NCBI RefSeq assembly: GCF_904424705.1
Contig: NZ_CAJGBF010000002.1
Coordinates: 434,001-498,000 of the forward strand
Reading direction: 5' to 3'
Length of the DNA: 64,000 bases
From: Rossellomorea arthrocnemi
Lineage (GTDB): Bacteria; Bacillota; Bacilli; Bacillales; Bacillaceae_B
Shown: positions 36,496 through 46,890 of the stretch, piece after piece
How positions within the stretch are numbered: the stretch's first letter is position 1
Layout of the letters: each line of letters starts with the position of its first letter
Notes under the pieces: model-generated
Told to the model about the DNA's origin: nothing
What the model saw: only the letters and a program-made list of their open reading frames with translations
The model's database searches: none
Position numbers and translations under genes: made by a program

Positions 36496-37347
36496 TCAAT
36501 TATCCAAAAAATAAGAAGAATACGTTCCAATCATTTTCACCTTGCATCCGAGGGCTTCCATTTCACTGATCGCTCCCGGAAGAAGGACGTCATCCATTTC
36601 GTGAGCCACATCAATCAGGAAGAAATAATCTCCTAACCCAGTTTTCAGCGGCCTTGATTCAATTTTACTCAAATTCAGTTGTCTCCAGGCAAAGGTGGAT
36701 AATACCTGGTGGAGTGCCCCCGAGCGATCTTTTGGAAGAGTGACCATCAAAGTCGTCTTCTCCATCCTTTTTTCCTGGGTTAGGGACAATGGATCGGCGG
36801 ATTTATGCAAGACGATGAATCTAGTATGATTATAGGCAAAATCATGTATGTTTTCATGTAGGATATTCAATCCGTATCTTTCAGCTGCCAGTTCGTTTCC
36901 TATTGCCCCCAGGAACATGTCAGGATTCTCACTCACGAATTTAGCCGCTGCAGCCGTACTCGTCGTCTGTTCCAGTGGTACCCCACGAAACTGTTTATGT
37001 AAAAACTTATGACACTGGGCCAACGCGTGGGAATGGGAAAGGACTTTCCCGATTGATTCTTTATTGTCACTCCAAGCAGGATGTACCATTAAGTGCTGCT
37101 GAATTGCGGACGTCAATTCAGCTACAATCGCTAAATTGGCTTCATGAAATAAATAATCCACCGTAATATGTACTGAGCCTTCCAGGGCATTCTCTAAAGG
37201 TACAACGGCATAATCTACTTCATTCTCTATCACCGCTTCGATGCAATCGGGAATCGTCACATATGAAACGGTATCTTCTTCCGGGAAAGCCCGCTTGACG
37301 GCTAAATCTGTAAAGGAAGCCTCGGGTCCTAAATATGCAATCTTCAC
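36496..37347 (-). CDS. pheA: Prephenate dehydratase
   Basis: Converts prephenate to phenylpyruvate in phenylalanine synthesis. The catalytic domain (about 1-180) begins KIAYLGPEASFTDLAV and includes VVPLENALEGSVH and the TRF motif (NHTRFIVL). The C-terminal ACT domain (about 200-275) carries SGALHQVLSTFAWRQLNLSKIESRPL, where GALH and ESRP bind phenylalanine for feedback inhibition. GTG start at 37347 after GAGAGGAAG; the open frame extends 39 bases further. pheB lies upstream. Confidence 0.96.
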   Translation of the reverse strand: MKIAYLGPEASFTDLAVKRAFPEEDTVSYVTIPDCIEAVIENEVDYAVVPLENALEGSVHITVDYLFHEANLAIVAELTSAIQQHLMVHPAWSDNKESIGKVLSHSHALAQCHKFLHKQFRGVPLEQTTSTAAAAKFVSENPDMFLGAIGNELAAERYGLNILHENIHDFAYNHTRFIVLHKSADPLSLTQEKRMEKTTLMVTLPKDRSGALHQVLSTFAWRQLNLSKIESRPLKTGLGDYFFLIDVAHEMDDVLLPGAISEMEALGCKVKMIGTYSSYFLDN

Positions 37348-37438
37348 TCTGATCTTCCTCTCGTTCATATGAAATTTATTGAACATTCTAACACGGATAT
37401 GATCAAAGGGGAAGATTTTTCTGATAAAAAAAGAAGCA

Positions 37439-37894
37439 TCAGGCTCCAGAACCTAATACTTCTACTTTCTCCACAAATTCTAAACGACGGAGCTTTGAGA
37501 GTAAATCTTCCAATCCAATCGTGAGGTCTGTCACATTTATGGAGAGTGTGACATTTGCTCTTCCCTGTAACGGTATCGTCTGGTGGATCGTCAATATATT
37601 GCAGCCATGCTTAGCTGTTTCACTTAATAAATGAGACAAGGTCCCTGACCGGTCCTCCAAATGAAAGAACAGCGTGATGATTCGTTCCTTCACCACGGTG
37701 TGGAAAGGAAACACTGTATCCCGGTATTTATAAAAGGCACTTCGGCTTAAATCCACCCGATGAACCGCTTCCCAGACCGAATCCGCTTTACCTCTCTCGA
37801 TCAATTCTTTTGCATCCAGGGTTTTCTTCATCGCTTCCGGCAGTACGTCTTCACGTACTAAATAAAACTTGCCTTCTTGAAATTTTTTCCCCAA
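37439..37894 (-). CDS. pheB: ACT-domain protein PheB
   Basis: A 151-residue protein with a degenerate helix-turn-helix-like N-terminal half ([22 protein letters not shown]) and a C-terminal ACT domain (about 70-147: [25 protein letters not shown]). Often annotated as chorismate mutase, but no catalytic residues support that; in B. subtilis pheB is required for normal phenylalanine synthesis with pheA and lies in the obg operon. The start is the TTG at 37894 with GGAGG 8 bases upstream; an open extension to 37942 precedes that site. Confidence 0.88.
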   Translation of the reverse strand: MGKKFQEGKFYLVREDVLPEAMKKTLDAKELIERGKADSVWEAVHRVDLSRSAFYKYRDTVFPFHTVVKERIITLFFHLEDRSGTLSHLLSETAKHGCNILTIHQTIPLQGRANVTLSINVTDLTIGLEDLLSKLRRLEFVEKVEVLGSGA

Positions 37895-37975
37895 TGACTT
37901 TTCCTCCAATTGTCTAGCTGAAGAGGTCAGGCAAAACGCCACGCCTGAAAACCGCTTTCACTTTCTATTGTAGAA

Positions 37976-38005
37976 CAGGTGGCAGCCGATATCAGCCGCC
38001 ACCTG
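37976..38005. terminator. Hairpin between obg and pheB
   Basis: CAGGTGGC...GCCACCTG with inner pairs forms a strong stem. On the plus strand it is followed by CTTTTTCG, but there is no plus-strand gene to end. On the minus strand only TTCTAC follows, so partial termination or RNA stabilisation between obg and pheB is possible. Confidence 0.5.
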
Positions 38006-38036
38006 CTTTTTCGTCTGAATAGATACAGGATGAAAC

Positions 38037-39338
<1,302 letters not shown>

Positions 39339-39355
39339 TTATCCGTGCAATCGCC

Positions 39356-39889
39356 TTATCGGGCAACTACATGAATGACAAGAACCTCTTCTTGAAGTTG
39401 TTCTATTTCTATATTTTCTCCGTTTGATCTTTGATTCTTAATCCAGTCTTTTACCACGCATGTACTCTTTAGTATACCTGTGAAATCAAATATAAAACGG
39501 GAATGTTCTTTTGTAATGTCCAGTAAGATGGATAATTGATTTTCTACATTGTTCATTACATTTGATTCAAGGAATTCCAGAAACTCCTTGCACCAGTCGT
39601 AAAGTCTCCGATCTTCAAGCCCGTGTGCCGACTCCGATTGAAGTACTTCAAAATCCAGCTTAATCAAATGTCTTGACCAATTATAGGTTAGGATCCATTC
39701 TGCCAATAGCGGAAGCCTTAAGTTCGATAACTTCGACTCATTTTGTGCGACAAGGACCATTTCCTCGATCACCTGCTTTGCCCGCTCCACACGGTCAAGA
39801 TCCAGATTCCCTTTAATTAATTGCAAGTCGTTCATCCAGTCGTGGCGAGCATGCCTTAACGCCTCGACTACACCCCAATTTTTGCTCAT
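39356..39889 (-). CDS. spo0B: Sporulation phosphotransferase Spo0B
   Basis: Carries phosphate from Spo0F to Spo0A in the sporulation phosphorelay. An N-terminal helical hairpin contains the phosphorylated histidine in LRHARHDWMNDLQL (His16 here; His30 in the longer B. subtilis protein). The C-terminal part is a degenerate ATPase-like fold without nucleotide motifs. 177 residues. ATG at 39889 with AGGAG upstream. It is followed by obg. Confidence 0.93.
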   Translation of the reverse strand: MSKNWGVVEALRHARHDWMNDLQLIKGNLDLDRVERAKQVIEEMVLVAQNESKLSNLRLPLLAEWILTYNWSRHLIKLDFEVLQSESAHGLEDRRLYDWCKEFLEFLESNVMNNVENQLSILLDITKEHSRFIFDFTGILKSTCVVKDWIKNQRSNGENIEIEQLQEEVLVIHVVAR

Positions 39890-40205
39890 AATCTAACTCC
39901 TATACTTTAAGTGCTACATGTAAGTATATCAAAGATGGGAGTGATGCGTATATTGTTTCTGTAAAATTGGTGTGGTGGAGGAAAAACGGTTGGGAGGATG
40001 GATATTCTATGGAATTAAAAATAAATCCTTTGTTTTGAAAATAAAGGGGCAAAGTTGAAAATAAATCGCTTTGAACAACTGCTTTTCCTTCAATTACTCC
40101 TTATTTCTAAAATTATCTCCAATTCAGTAAAACCAACCCAAAATTCTATATAAATCCCGCCTAAAGACTCATCAAAATCCGAACCGACACACATACCCCT
40201 GATAA
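39890..40205. other. Non-coding gap upstream of spo0B
   Basis: No gene is seen. The stretch holds short repeated words (TTAAAAATAAATC, TTGAAAATAAAGG, TTGAAAATAAATC at 40014-40070) and is rich in A and T. The spo0B promoter should be near its left end; I could not place it with confidence. Confidence 0.4.
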
Positions 40206-40209
40206 AAAT

Positions 40210-40240
40210 AAAACTCTAACCGAAAGTCGGTTAGAGTTTT
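40210..40240 (-). terminator. Terminator of the rplU-prp-rpmA operon
   Basis: AAAACTCTAACCGA/TCGGTTAGAGTTTT is a perfect stem followed by ATTTTTATC on the minus strand. Confidence 0.92.
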
Positions 40241-40256
40241 CGTTAAAGATATGCGA

Positions 40257-40559
<303 letters not shown>

Positions 40560-40895
40560 CTACTTTTTGAAGGTTATTTTAATAAAATCACTATAGTCTC
40601 TTTCAATCGTTTGGAGGCTGATAAGCATGCTGTTTAAAAGCAGCTGTATCTTGCTCTCTGTTTCTTCCGGAAGATCATCAGGAATGACGCAGCGCAGGAA
40701 TCCACCATCAGAGGATTGCTCGATGGCCGGTTCTACACCGGTTAAGGCCATGATGGCATTTATACTGCCGAATGAAACAGCAGAAGCACCTGCACAAACA
40801 ATGTCTTGCCCATTTTCGGCAAAATCAGCATGTCCATCCATGGAGAAAGAACGAATTCTTTTCATGGGGGAACGCTCTACGTAAACGTTAATCAT
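40560..40895 (-). CDS. prp: Ribosomal-processing cysteine protease Prp (YsxB)
   Basis: Removes the N-terminal extension of L27, which is essential for ribosome function in Firmicutes. The 111 residues carry the catalytic dyad His22 (MDGHADF) and Cys34 (DIVCAGASA). It is placed between rplU and rpmA, 11 and 12 bases from its neighbours, so enzyme and substrate are made together. ATG start at 40895 with AAGGCGTG. Confidence 0.95.
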   Translation of the reverse strand: MINVYVERSPMKRIRSFSMDGHADFAENGQDIVCAGASAVSFGSINAIMALTGVEPAIEQSSDGGFLRCVIPDDLPEETESKIQLLLNSMLISLQTIERDYSDFIKITFKK

Positions 40896-40906
40896 GTCAT
40901 CACGCC

Positions 40907-41215
40907 TTACGCGTTGATTTCGTCAATGACAACTTTAGTGTAAGGTTGACGGTGACCTTGCTTACGACGGTAGTTCTTTTTCGCTTTGTATTTGAATACT
41001 ACAAGCTTTTTCGCGCGGCCTTGTTTTTCAACTTTCGCTGTTACAGTAGCTCCATCCACTAAAGGACTTCCTACTTTCACATCGTCACCACCAACGAATA
41101 GAACTTTGTCAAAAGTTACCGTATCGCCTTGCTCAGCGTTTAGCTTTTCGATGTAGATTGCTTGACCAGCTTCTACACGGATTTGCTTACCACCTGTTTC
41201 GATAATTGCGTACAT
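40907..41215 (-). CDS. rplU: 50S ribosomal protein L21
   Basis: A 102-residue 23S rRNA-binding protein of the large subunit. It begins [18 protein letters not shown] and ends with the family signature [19 protein letters not shown]. The start ATG has AAGGAGG. It leads the rplU-prp-rpmA operon behind a structured leader of the L21 type. Confidence 0.97.
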   Translation of the reverse strand: MYAIIETGGKQIRVEAGQAIYIEKLNAEQGDTVTFDKVLFVGGDDVKVGSPLVDGATVTAKVEKQGRAKKLVVFKYKAKKNYRRKQGHRQPYTKVVIDEINA

Positions 41216-41325
41216 AATCGCACCTCCTTATAAACTCAGACTCGCCAATGACAGGTGTTGGATCGCTCCACACTTTTGTACCTGTAATGAGCGGTTGTAG
41301 CACGGGTGCTACAATCAATAACATT
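41216..41325 (-). promoter_or_regulatory. L21 leader RNA
   Basis: The untranslated leader of about 110 nt contains the hairpin TTGTAGCACCCGTGCTACAA (41313-41294), then ACAGGTAC...and a paired ACACCTGT segment before the ribosome site. This matches the known Bacillus L21 leader, thought to be an autoregulatory site for the ribosomal protein. Assignment is by position and hairpins seen by eye. Confidence 0.75.
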
Positions 41326-41328
41326 AGA

Positions 41329-41358
41329 ATCCTATCATATAATTCAATGTACTGTCAA
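41329..41358 (-). promoter_or_regulatory. Sigma-A promoter of rplU
   Basis: TTGACA (41358-41353) and TAGGAT (41334-41329) are 18 bases apart on the minus strand, immediately before the leader. Confidence 0.65.
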
Positions 41359-41373
41359 TAACATTCAAGAAAT

Positions 41374-42819
41374 TCATATAATCTTCGTTACCCGGTAATA
41401 AGGATGATTGTGGATGACTTCCTGTATAATGATCTTTTTATTTAATACGTTTTGGAGCCTATGAAGATGAATGCTCTGTTTCCCTGCAAACACATCCGCG
41501 ACTTCCCGTGTGGCTTCCACTTCAATTCGAGAACCGTCGATTCCTTCAGATTCCCACAGCTCCCGTTCAAGTTGAAAGGCCATCGTTTCCGGACTCATTT
41601 CTTTCCCGGTACCATGACATACCGAGCACGGTCGTGTCAAGGATGCTGCGAGGGGCTGACGGGTCCTCTTACGTGTTATTTCCAGGATTCCAAGATTTGT
41701 GAACCCAACGATCGTTGTGCGCTGTCTATCAGAGACAAGTGCTTCAGCAAGTACATCCGTCACTTCCAGGCGCTGGCTCTCCTCCTTCATATCAATGAAA
41801 TCGATCAGGATCATCCCGCTTAGGTTTCGGATGGTCAGCTGTTTCGCCATTTCCTTTGCCGCAAGTTTATTCGTCTGCAGGATAGTTTGTTCCAAATTGT
41901 AAATTCCTGTGAATTTGCCGGAATTGACATCCACAACCGTCATGGCTTCTGTTGATTCGATAACAAGAAACGCCCCGTTCGAAAGCCACACAATATTTTT
42001 TAATGCATCTTCCCATGCAGAAAAAACGTGATAATATTTAAAAATATTCTCGTAACCTTGATAAAGCTCGAAATCCCACTTTTCTCTGATTCCCGTTCCG
42101 CACATTCCTTCCACCTGAAGAAGGCTGTCATAATCATCAAAGACTATTCTCCCTCCCTCACCTTTTTTCAGATATTCATGGAGCTCTTCATAAAAGGTTT
42201 CCTGGCGGGATAAGAGGGACGGACACTTTGCCCTCAGGGAAACTTTCTCTAGACGTTCATAAAGGGAACGCAAGTGGGTCAGCTCCTCCTGTAACACGTC
42301 TTCCTTCACACCTGCCGCGTTGGTCCGCATCACGATGCCTTCTTCCGGACCTTTCCAATCATTCCCTAATCGTCTTAATACTCTTCGATTCTCATCATCC
42401 ACTTTTTTGGATACCGCGACATAGGACCCTTTCGGCATATACACCATATGTTCGCCTTTCACTTCAATGACTGCCGTCAGCCTGGCACCCTTCGTCCCCA
42501 TCTCATCCTTCATGACCTGAACGATGATTTTTTGCCCTTCATGGACACAATTTCCAATCGGCTTTGGATCGCTCCCCTCATGATAGGCTTTTACATTTTG
42601 CGGAAAATCCTTTTCGTGGAGATAGCCATTCTTCCCTTGCCCGAAATCAATAAAGGCCGCACCTAGCCCCTTTTGGACCTTGACGACTCTTCCTAAGTAA
42701 AGATTGCCCGTTAAGCTTTCCTCTTCAGGCGGGTATGTATATAAACCGATGATTTCATTATGTGAACGGTGTACCCACCGTTTTTCCCTGCTTTTACCGT
42801 GTACAATCATTTCTTCCAA
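41374..42819 (-). CDS. rng: Ribonuclease E/G family protein
   Basis: An endoribonuclease of the RNase E/G family, 481 residues, acting in rRNA or mRNA processing. An S1-like domain lies near 40-120 (GNLYLGRVVKVQKGLGAAFIDFG). The DNase I-like catalytic part contains VVDVNSGKFTG (about 303-313) and DFIDMKEE with the metal-binding aspartates. The zinc-link cysteines are in RPCSVCHGTGK (about 407-417). TTG start at 42819 after GAGGG; an ATG three codons in is possible. B. subtilis 168 lacks this gene; it is common in other Bacillaceae. The mRNA is separated from spoIVFB by a terminator. Confidence 0.92.
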   Translation of the reverse strand: MEEMIVHGKSREKRWVHRSHNEIIGLYTYPPEEESLTGNLYLGRVVKVQKGLGAAFIDFGQGKNGYLHEKDFPQNVKAYHEGSDPKPIGNCVHEGQKIIVQVMKDEMGTKGARLTAVIEVKGEHMVYMPKGSYVAVSKKVDDENRRVLRRLGNDWKGPEEGIVMRTNAAGVKEDVLQEELTHLRSLYERLEKVSLRAKCPSLLSRQETFYEELHEYLKKGEGGRIVFDDYDSLLQVEGMCGTGIREKWDFELYQGYENIFKYYHVFSAWEDALKNIVWLSNGAFLVIESTEAMTVVDVNSGKFTGIYNLEQTILQTNKLAAKEMAKQLTIRNLSGMILIDFIDMKEESQRLEVTDVLAEALVSDRQRTTIVGFTNLGILEITRKRTRQPLAASLTRPCSVCHGTGKEMSPETMAFQLERELWESEGIDGSRIEVEATREVADVFAGKQSIHLHRLQNVLNKKIIIQEVIHNHPYYRVTKII

Positions 42820-42860
42820 ACCGGAACCCTCATTTCTATAATGGATGCCTCAACCAATAG

Positions 42861-42888
42861 AAAAAAGGGTTGGATTCAACCCTTTTTT
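42861..42888 (-). terminator. Terminator of the spoIVF operon
   Basis: AAAAAAGGGTTG and CAACCCTTTTTT pair with a 4-base loop just after the spoIVFB stop. Confidence 0.88.
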
Positions 42889-42927
42889 CACAGTATGTCC
42901 TTACTTTATACAGTTCGTCTCCATTCG

Positions 42928-43794
42928 TCAATAAAGGTAAAGAAGATCTTTCGTTTTCGCCGATGTCATCTTTTCTGCAAAGAAAGCATGGAGAAGCTCA
43001 TTCTCATCGAGCTTGCCCACTTCGACTCCTTTTTCAAATACCACGAGGGGATGTTTCACCCCCCGCTGAAACCGTTCCACTACCGTAATAATGGAATCTT
43101 CGCTTTCGATTGGTAAAGGACGTAATTGAACAAATTGATGACTCTTCCCATAATATCTCTCTAATAAAAACTTCATAAACGCATACCGCCTCTGCTTCCA
43201 GTCCACCCAAAGGGAGAAATAGAGGAAAGAAAGAACGATCCACAAATTCAGGTGGAGGGGAGCGGTTACGAGTACAATCAGATGGAACAGCAATAATAAT
43301 CCAAACGAAAAGAGGAGCGTGTATTCATACGCTCTCAAATAATTAAATTTCGTGGCAAGCAGGAGAGAAATCATCTTCCCTCCGTCCAGTGGCCAGATCG
43401 GTAGGAGGTTAAACAATAACACCATCATATTCAACTGAAAAAAAAGTGAAAAAGAAGCCTGACTGATCACTCCCATCTCCATGAGGCCCCACCCCAGCGC
43501 AGTAAGCCAAATGTGCTGTAGCGGACCAGCCGCAACGACCCAGAACTCTTCTTTTAACGAACGGTTACCGTGCTCATCCATCTCAGCAACCCCTCCAAAC
43601 GGTAACAAAGCGATCTTCTTCACCCTCCAGGAAAAGGACTGCGCCATTAATCCATGCCCCAATTCATGGATGGTGATGATGAAGAGAAGCAGGACCAGTT
43701 CAAAAAAATGGGCCGTCAAAATAGCAATCCCGATCACAAGCCATAGCAAAGGATGTACGTAAAACTTCTTCAATAGTGAAATGATATTAGTCAA
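42928..43794 (-). CDS. spoIVFB: Intramembrane metalloprotease SpoIVFB
   Basis: Site-2 protease of the M50 family that cuts pro-sigma-K in the membrane around the forespore. About six helices occupy residues 1-200. The zinc motif is HELGHG (about 43-48), and the third ligand is in WPLDGGKM (about 137). A C-terminal CBS-like part covers about 215-285. The TTG start at 43794 overlaps the end of spoIVFA by 8 bases, with AGGTGAT as ribosome site. SpoIVFA holds it inactive until the BofC/SpoIVB signal. Confidence 0.95.
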   Translation of the reverse strand: MTNIISLLKKFYVHPLLWLVIGIAILTAHFFELVLLLFIITIHELGHGLMAQSFSWRVKKIALLPFGGVAEMDEHGNRSLKEEFWVVAAGPLQHIWLTALGWGLMEMGVISQASFSLFFQLNMMVLLFNLLPIWPLDGGKMISLLLATKFNYLRAYEYTLLFSFGLLLLFHLIVLVTAPLHLNLWIVLSFLYFSLWVDWKQRRYAFMKFLLERYYGKSHQFVQLRPLPIESEDSIITVVERFQRGVKHPLVVFEKGVEVGKLDENELLHAFFAEKMTSAKTKDLLYLY

Positions 43795-44563
43795 ATGACA
43801 TCACCTGTATCGGGTCGATGAATTCACCACCCATTTTAATTGCGAAATAAAACTCTCCTGAAGCATCGTCTTGACTGCTGGAGGAAACCTTTCCAACAAG
43901 AGAACCTTTTTCTATTGATTCATACTGCTTTACATCGACGGACTCCAAATTACCGTACCAGGATTCTGATTGATCTGCGTGTTGAATGACCACAGTATTT
44001 CCAAGCTCTTCCTTTTTCCCTGCAAAAATGATCAAACCTCCCTTCATAGCTGTCACATCCTCTCCAAGAACCGTCTGAAGCATGATGCCCTGACCGTTTG
44101 TCTTGAAATTTTCAACGACTTTCCCGGAAGCTGGCCGCGCATATTCAGCCCCTTGTGCGGAAGTGGATTCTTTGTCCGCATTACTTGCAGGCAATAAGGC
44201 AAGTGGTTTACCGAACTGATCTTCATACCAGGTGGAAATGGCGGCGAATTGGAACTCCGTATCCATCGTTTTCATGACAACGGACTTGGCATCATTGAAT
44301 ACCGGAGAAGGACTTTTGAACATGATGGCCGTCACCAATACCATGATCCCGGCACCAAGAACCTTCAGCATAAAGGTTTCTTTCTTAAAAAGAGGATGAC
44401 CCCCTTCCGGCGGTGGCCCGCCTTCAAAGCTTGTCTGGCGCTCCAATCCATAGCGCTCCTCATCCGTCGGCAGGAAGTAAGAAGGATGCTCAGCGGGCCC
44501 GGAACTCCCCATTTTTTTTCGTTTTGCTATTCGTTTACGTATTTCATCCGCTCGATTCCCCAT
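43787..44563 (-). CDS. spoIVFA: Stage IV sporulation protein FA, scaffold and inhibitor of SpoIVFB
   Basis: A 258-residue bitopic protein. A cytoplasmic N-terminal part (about 1-70) precedes one helix (about 74-92: LKVLGAGIMVLVTAIMF). The outer domain is M23 (LytM)-like at about 165-255. The usual zinc HxH is absent: where active M23 enzymes have Y-A-H-L, this one has WYGNL, so it cannot be a normal endopeptidase. SpoIVFA is itself cleaved by SpoIVB. ATG at 44563 follows AAAAAGGA. A good sigma-E-type promoter lies about 145 bases upstream. Confidence 0.93.
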   Translation of the reverse strand: MGNRADEIRKRIAKRKKMGSSGPAEHPSYFLPTDEERYGLERQTSFEGGPPPEGGHPLFKKETFMLKVLGAGIMVLVTAIMFKSPSPVFNDAKSVVMKTMDTEFQFAAISTWYEDQFGKPLALLPASNADKESTSAQGAEYARPASGKVVENFKTNGQGIMLQTVLGEDVTAMKGGLIIFAGKKEELGNTVVIQHADQSESWYGNLESVDVKQYESIEKGSLVGKVSSSSQDDASGEFYFAIKMGGEFIDPIQVMSFD

Positions 44564-44706
44564 GTACACCATTCCTTTTTATAAGGTATTGTTTTATAAC
44601 CAATCATTGATTCTCTTCACTCTGCAAGAGGGGCTGGGTCTATTCCTGAAGGTGGGCAAGTGGGTGTCAGATCCATACCTGGATTCCATTACACATGTTT
44701 TGCTAC

Positions 44707-44735
44707 AATGTATGACTTGTCCCGGGAGAATATTC
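44707..44735 (-). promoter_or_regulatory. Sigma-E promoter of the spoIVF operon
   Basis: GAATATT (44735-44729) and CATACATT (44714-44707) are 14 bases apart, very close to the sigma-E consensus (-35 KMATATT, -10 CATACAAT). The spoIVF operon of B. subtilis is transcribed by sigma-E in the mother cell. Confidence 0.7.
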
Positions 44736-44746
44736 ATGGAGTACAT

Positions 44747-44787
44747 AAAAAAGTCCCGGCAAAACGCATCATGCGTCCTACCGGGAC
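44747..44787 (-). terminator. Terminator of the mre-min operon
   Basis: GTCCCGGTAGGACGCAT and ATGCGTTTTGCCGGGAC pair and are followed by TTTTTTATG on the minus strand. Confidence 0.88.
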
Positions 44788-44798
44788 CGGGGTAATCT

Positions 44799-45602
44799 TT
44801 AGGCTTTCACACCGAATAACTTTTTAATTTTCATAAAGACTCCTGTTCTTTCTTCTTCCAAGGATTGAAGCGGGACCGATTCACCCAGGATCCGTCTCGC
44901 AATATTCCGGTAAGAAATGGAAGCTTTACTTGTCGAATCAAGAGCGATTGGTTCACCTTTATTGGATGATCTAATCACATTTTCGTCGTCGGCCACGATT
45001 CCAAGAAGATCGATGGAAAGATGTGTTGTGATTTCATCCACATCCAGCATTTCACCGTTCTTCATCATATGGTTCCGGATACGGTTAATCACGAGCTTTG
45101 GTGGCTCGATATTCTCCTTCTCCAGTAAACCGATGATCCGGTCCGCGTCCCGTACAGCCGAAATTTCAGGAGTGGTCACGACAATTGCGCGATCTGCACC
45201 TGCTACGGCATTCTTGTATCCCTGTTCAATTCCTGCAGGACAGTCAATAATGATATAATCATAGTCTTGCTTTAAATCTAGTACCAGCTTTTTCATTTGT
45301 TCAGGATTTACAGCGGATTTATCACTGGTCTGTGCAGCCGGCAGTAAAAAAAGTTTGTCTTCGAAACGCTTGTCCTTCACCAGGGCTTGATGGATTTTAC
45401 ATCTTCCCTCTACCACGTCCACTAGATCATAAATGATCCGGTTTTCGAGTCCCATCACCACGTCCAGGTTTCTGAGGCCGATATCCGTATCAATCAAACA
45501 AACCTTTTTGCCTTGTAGAGCTAATGCTGTACCAACATTGGCAGAAGTAGTCGTCTTTCCCACTCCACCTTTACCTGAAGTAACAACTATGGCTTCACCC
45601 AC
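44799..45602 (-). CDS. minD: Septum site-determining ATPase MinD
   Basis: Membrane-associated ATPase that recruits MinC to keep division from the poles. The deviant Walker A TSGKGGVGKTTTSANVG lies at about 8-24. Walker B-like YIIIDCPAGIEQ and VTTPEISAVRDADRI follow. The C-terminal amphipathic helix MKIKKLFGVKA targets membrane. 267 residues. It sits one base after minC and ends at the operon terminator. It may also affect ComN localisation, as known in B. subtilis. Confidence 0.97.
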   Translation of the reverse strand: MGEAIVVTSGKGGVGKTTTSANVGTALALQGKKVCLIDTDIGLRNLDVVMGLENRIIYDLVDVVEGRCKIHQALVKDKRFEDKLFLLPAAQTSDKSAVNPEQMKKLVLDLKQDYDYIIIDCPAGIEQGYKNAVAGADRAIVVTTPEISAVRDADRIIGLLEKENIEPPKLVINRIRNHMMKNGEMLDVDEITTHLSIDLLGIVADDENVIRSSNKGEPIALDSTSKASISYRNIARRILGESVPLQSLEEERTGVFMKIKKLFGVKA

Positions 45603-45603
45603 A

Positions 45604-46284
45604 TTAGCTTCCTCCTTTAAAACTAGTAATATTTGGTCTAAGATGCTTCAAAACTTGTAATCGGTCGACAACAATCTGTCCACTTTCATCCACATACGCA
45701 CATTCCATTTCCCGGTCATCCTCTTCCTCCACCCGATCAGGTGCACGGTTCAGGGAATCTGCAATCCGGAGCTGGGATGGAACCATTTTCGATGCCACGA
45801 TGACAGACTCCTGATTTCCTTTGCAGCCGGCATGAGCAATCCCCTTTAATGAACCCAATATGTAAATATTACCTCCAGCGAGGACCTTCCCCCCGGGATT
45901 GACATCTCCCACAATGAGGATGTCGCCGGATACATCCACGACCTGTCCCGAACGGATCACCCCTGTAAGGGTTTCGATATTTCGTTCATCTATGAGTTTC
46001 TCTGCATCATTCTTTGTAATCACATTACTCCATACTTCATTTACAACTAAATTGCGTTTTTGTCTTACAATATCCATTAACTCTTCTACTTGATCTTCTG
46101 CTAGATAACGATTACCTGTTTGAATATTGACCGTTAAGAGGGGAGTACCTTCTGTTTCCCGGTATTGGGCAGACAGCTTATCGTCCAGCTCCTTCTTTAA
46201 CTCGTGAAACGAGCATTGATCGTTGAGATGAAGAGTCAGTCCTTCTTTTGTTCCTTTTATCATCACATTTGGCTTCTTATTCAT
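45604..46284 (-). CDS. minC: Septum site-determining protein MinC
   Basis: Inhibitor of FtsZ assembly. The N-terminal domain (about 1-100) starts VMIKGTKEGLTLHLND. The C-terminal beta-helix (about 105-210) has the MinD-binding RSGQ and GDVNPGGKVLAGGNIYILG segment. The ATG at 46284 gives 226 residues, the B. subtilis length; a GTG at 46299 is open but its ribosome site is worse. Part of mreB-mreC-mreD-minC-minD. Confidence 0.95.
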   Translation of the reverse strand: MNKKPNVMIKGTKEGLTLHLNDQCSFHELKKELDDKLSAQYRETEGTPLLTVNIQTGNRYLAEDQVEELMDIVRQKRNLVVNEVWSNVITKNDAEKLIDERNIETLTGVIRSGQVVDVSGDILIVGDVNPGGKVLAGGNIYILGSLKGIAHAGCKGNQESVIVASKMVPSQLRIADSLNRAPDRVEEEDDREMECAYVDESGQIVVDRLQVLKHLRPNITSFKGGS

Positions 46285-46368
46285 GTCGCAATTTTTCACC
46301 TCAGTCGTCTATAAATTCGACATAAGCAGTGTCATTTCCTCTTTTTATGAAAAAATGACTAATTGAAT

Positions 46369-46890
46369 TTATTCATCCAACCACTCTTTCCGTTTCGTCA
46401 GAAGGTAGTTTCTAAATGGAAATGCAAGAATGAAATAAAACAGGACATTCAGGACCAACGTCGGCCACAAACGCCAATCCACAAATTGCATGAACGTCAA
46501 ATCTGTTCTTTTGATAATCAGATTGATCTGGTAGACCAGGAACTCTAAAACAGAAATATTCACAAGGGAAATGATCCCTAAAACAAAGAGGTTATTATGT
46601 AACACTTTCATCATCTGGTGTGATAAAAAGATGACAAACGGGAATAACACGAGGTAAATCCCGTTGATTTCAGTGTAATAAATATCAAATAAGAAGCCAA
46701 AGATGAATCCGTAAATAAGCGCGGTGCGGTATTGATAAAACGCACAAATAAAGAACAGCACTATAATCAGGAAATGTGGAACGATGATTTTCTGATCAAA
46801 CCATTCTTCACTGGGAAAGAGATGTACAAATAAGCTTTCACTGTAGAAGAAAAGCACGGTCATGAAAGGAAGAAGGAACCTGCTGATCAT
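46369..46890 (-). CDS. mreD: Rod-shape-determining membrane protein MreD
   Basis: A 173-residue protein with five or six helices that links MreC to the elongation peptidoglycan machinery. FLIIVLFFICAFYQYRTALIYGFIFGFLFDIYYT in shortened form shows the conserved G(F)L(F)D. The start overlaps the mreC stop by 4 bases (ATGA). minC follows after about 85 bases. Confidence 0.93.
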   Translation of the reverse strand: MISRFLLPFMTVLFFYSESLFVHLFPSEEWFDQKIIVPHFLIIVLFFICAFYQYRTALIYGFIFGFLFDIYYTEINGIYLVLFPFVIFLSHQMMKVLHNNLFVLGIISLVNISVLEFLVYQINLIIKRTDLTFMQFVDWRLWPTLVLNVLFYFILAFPFRNYLLTKRKEWLDE

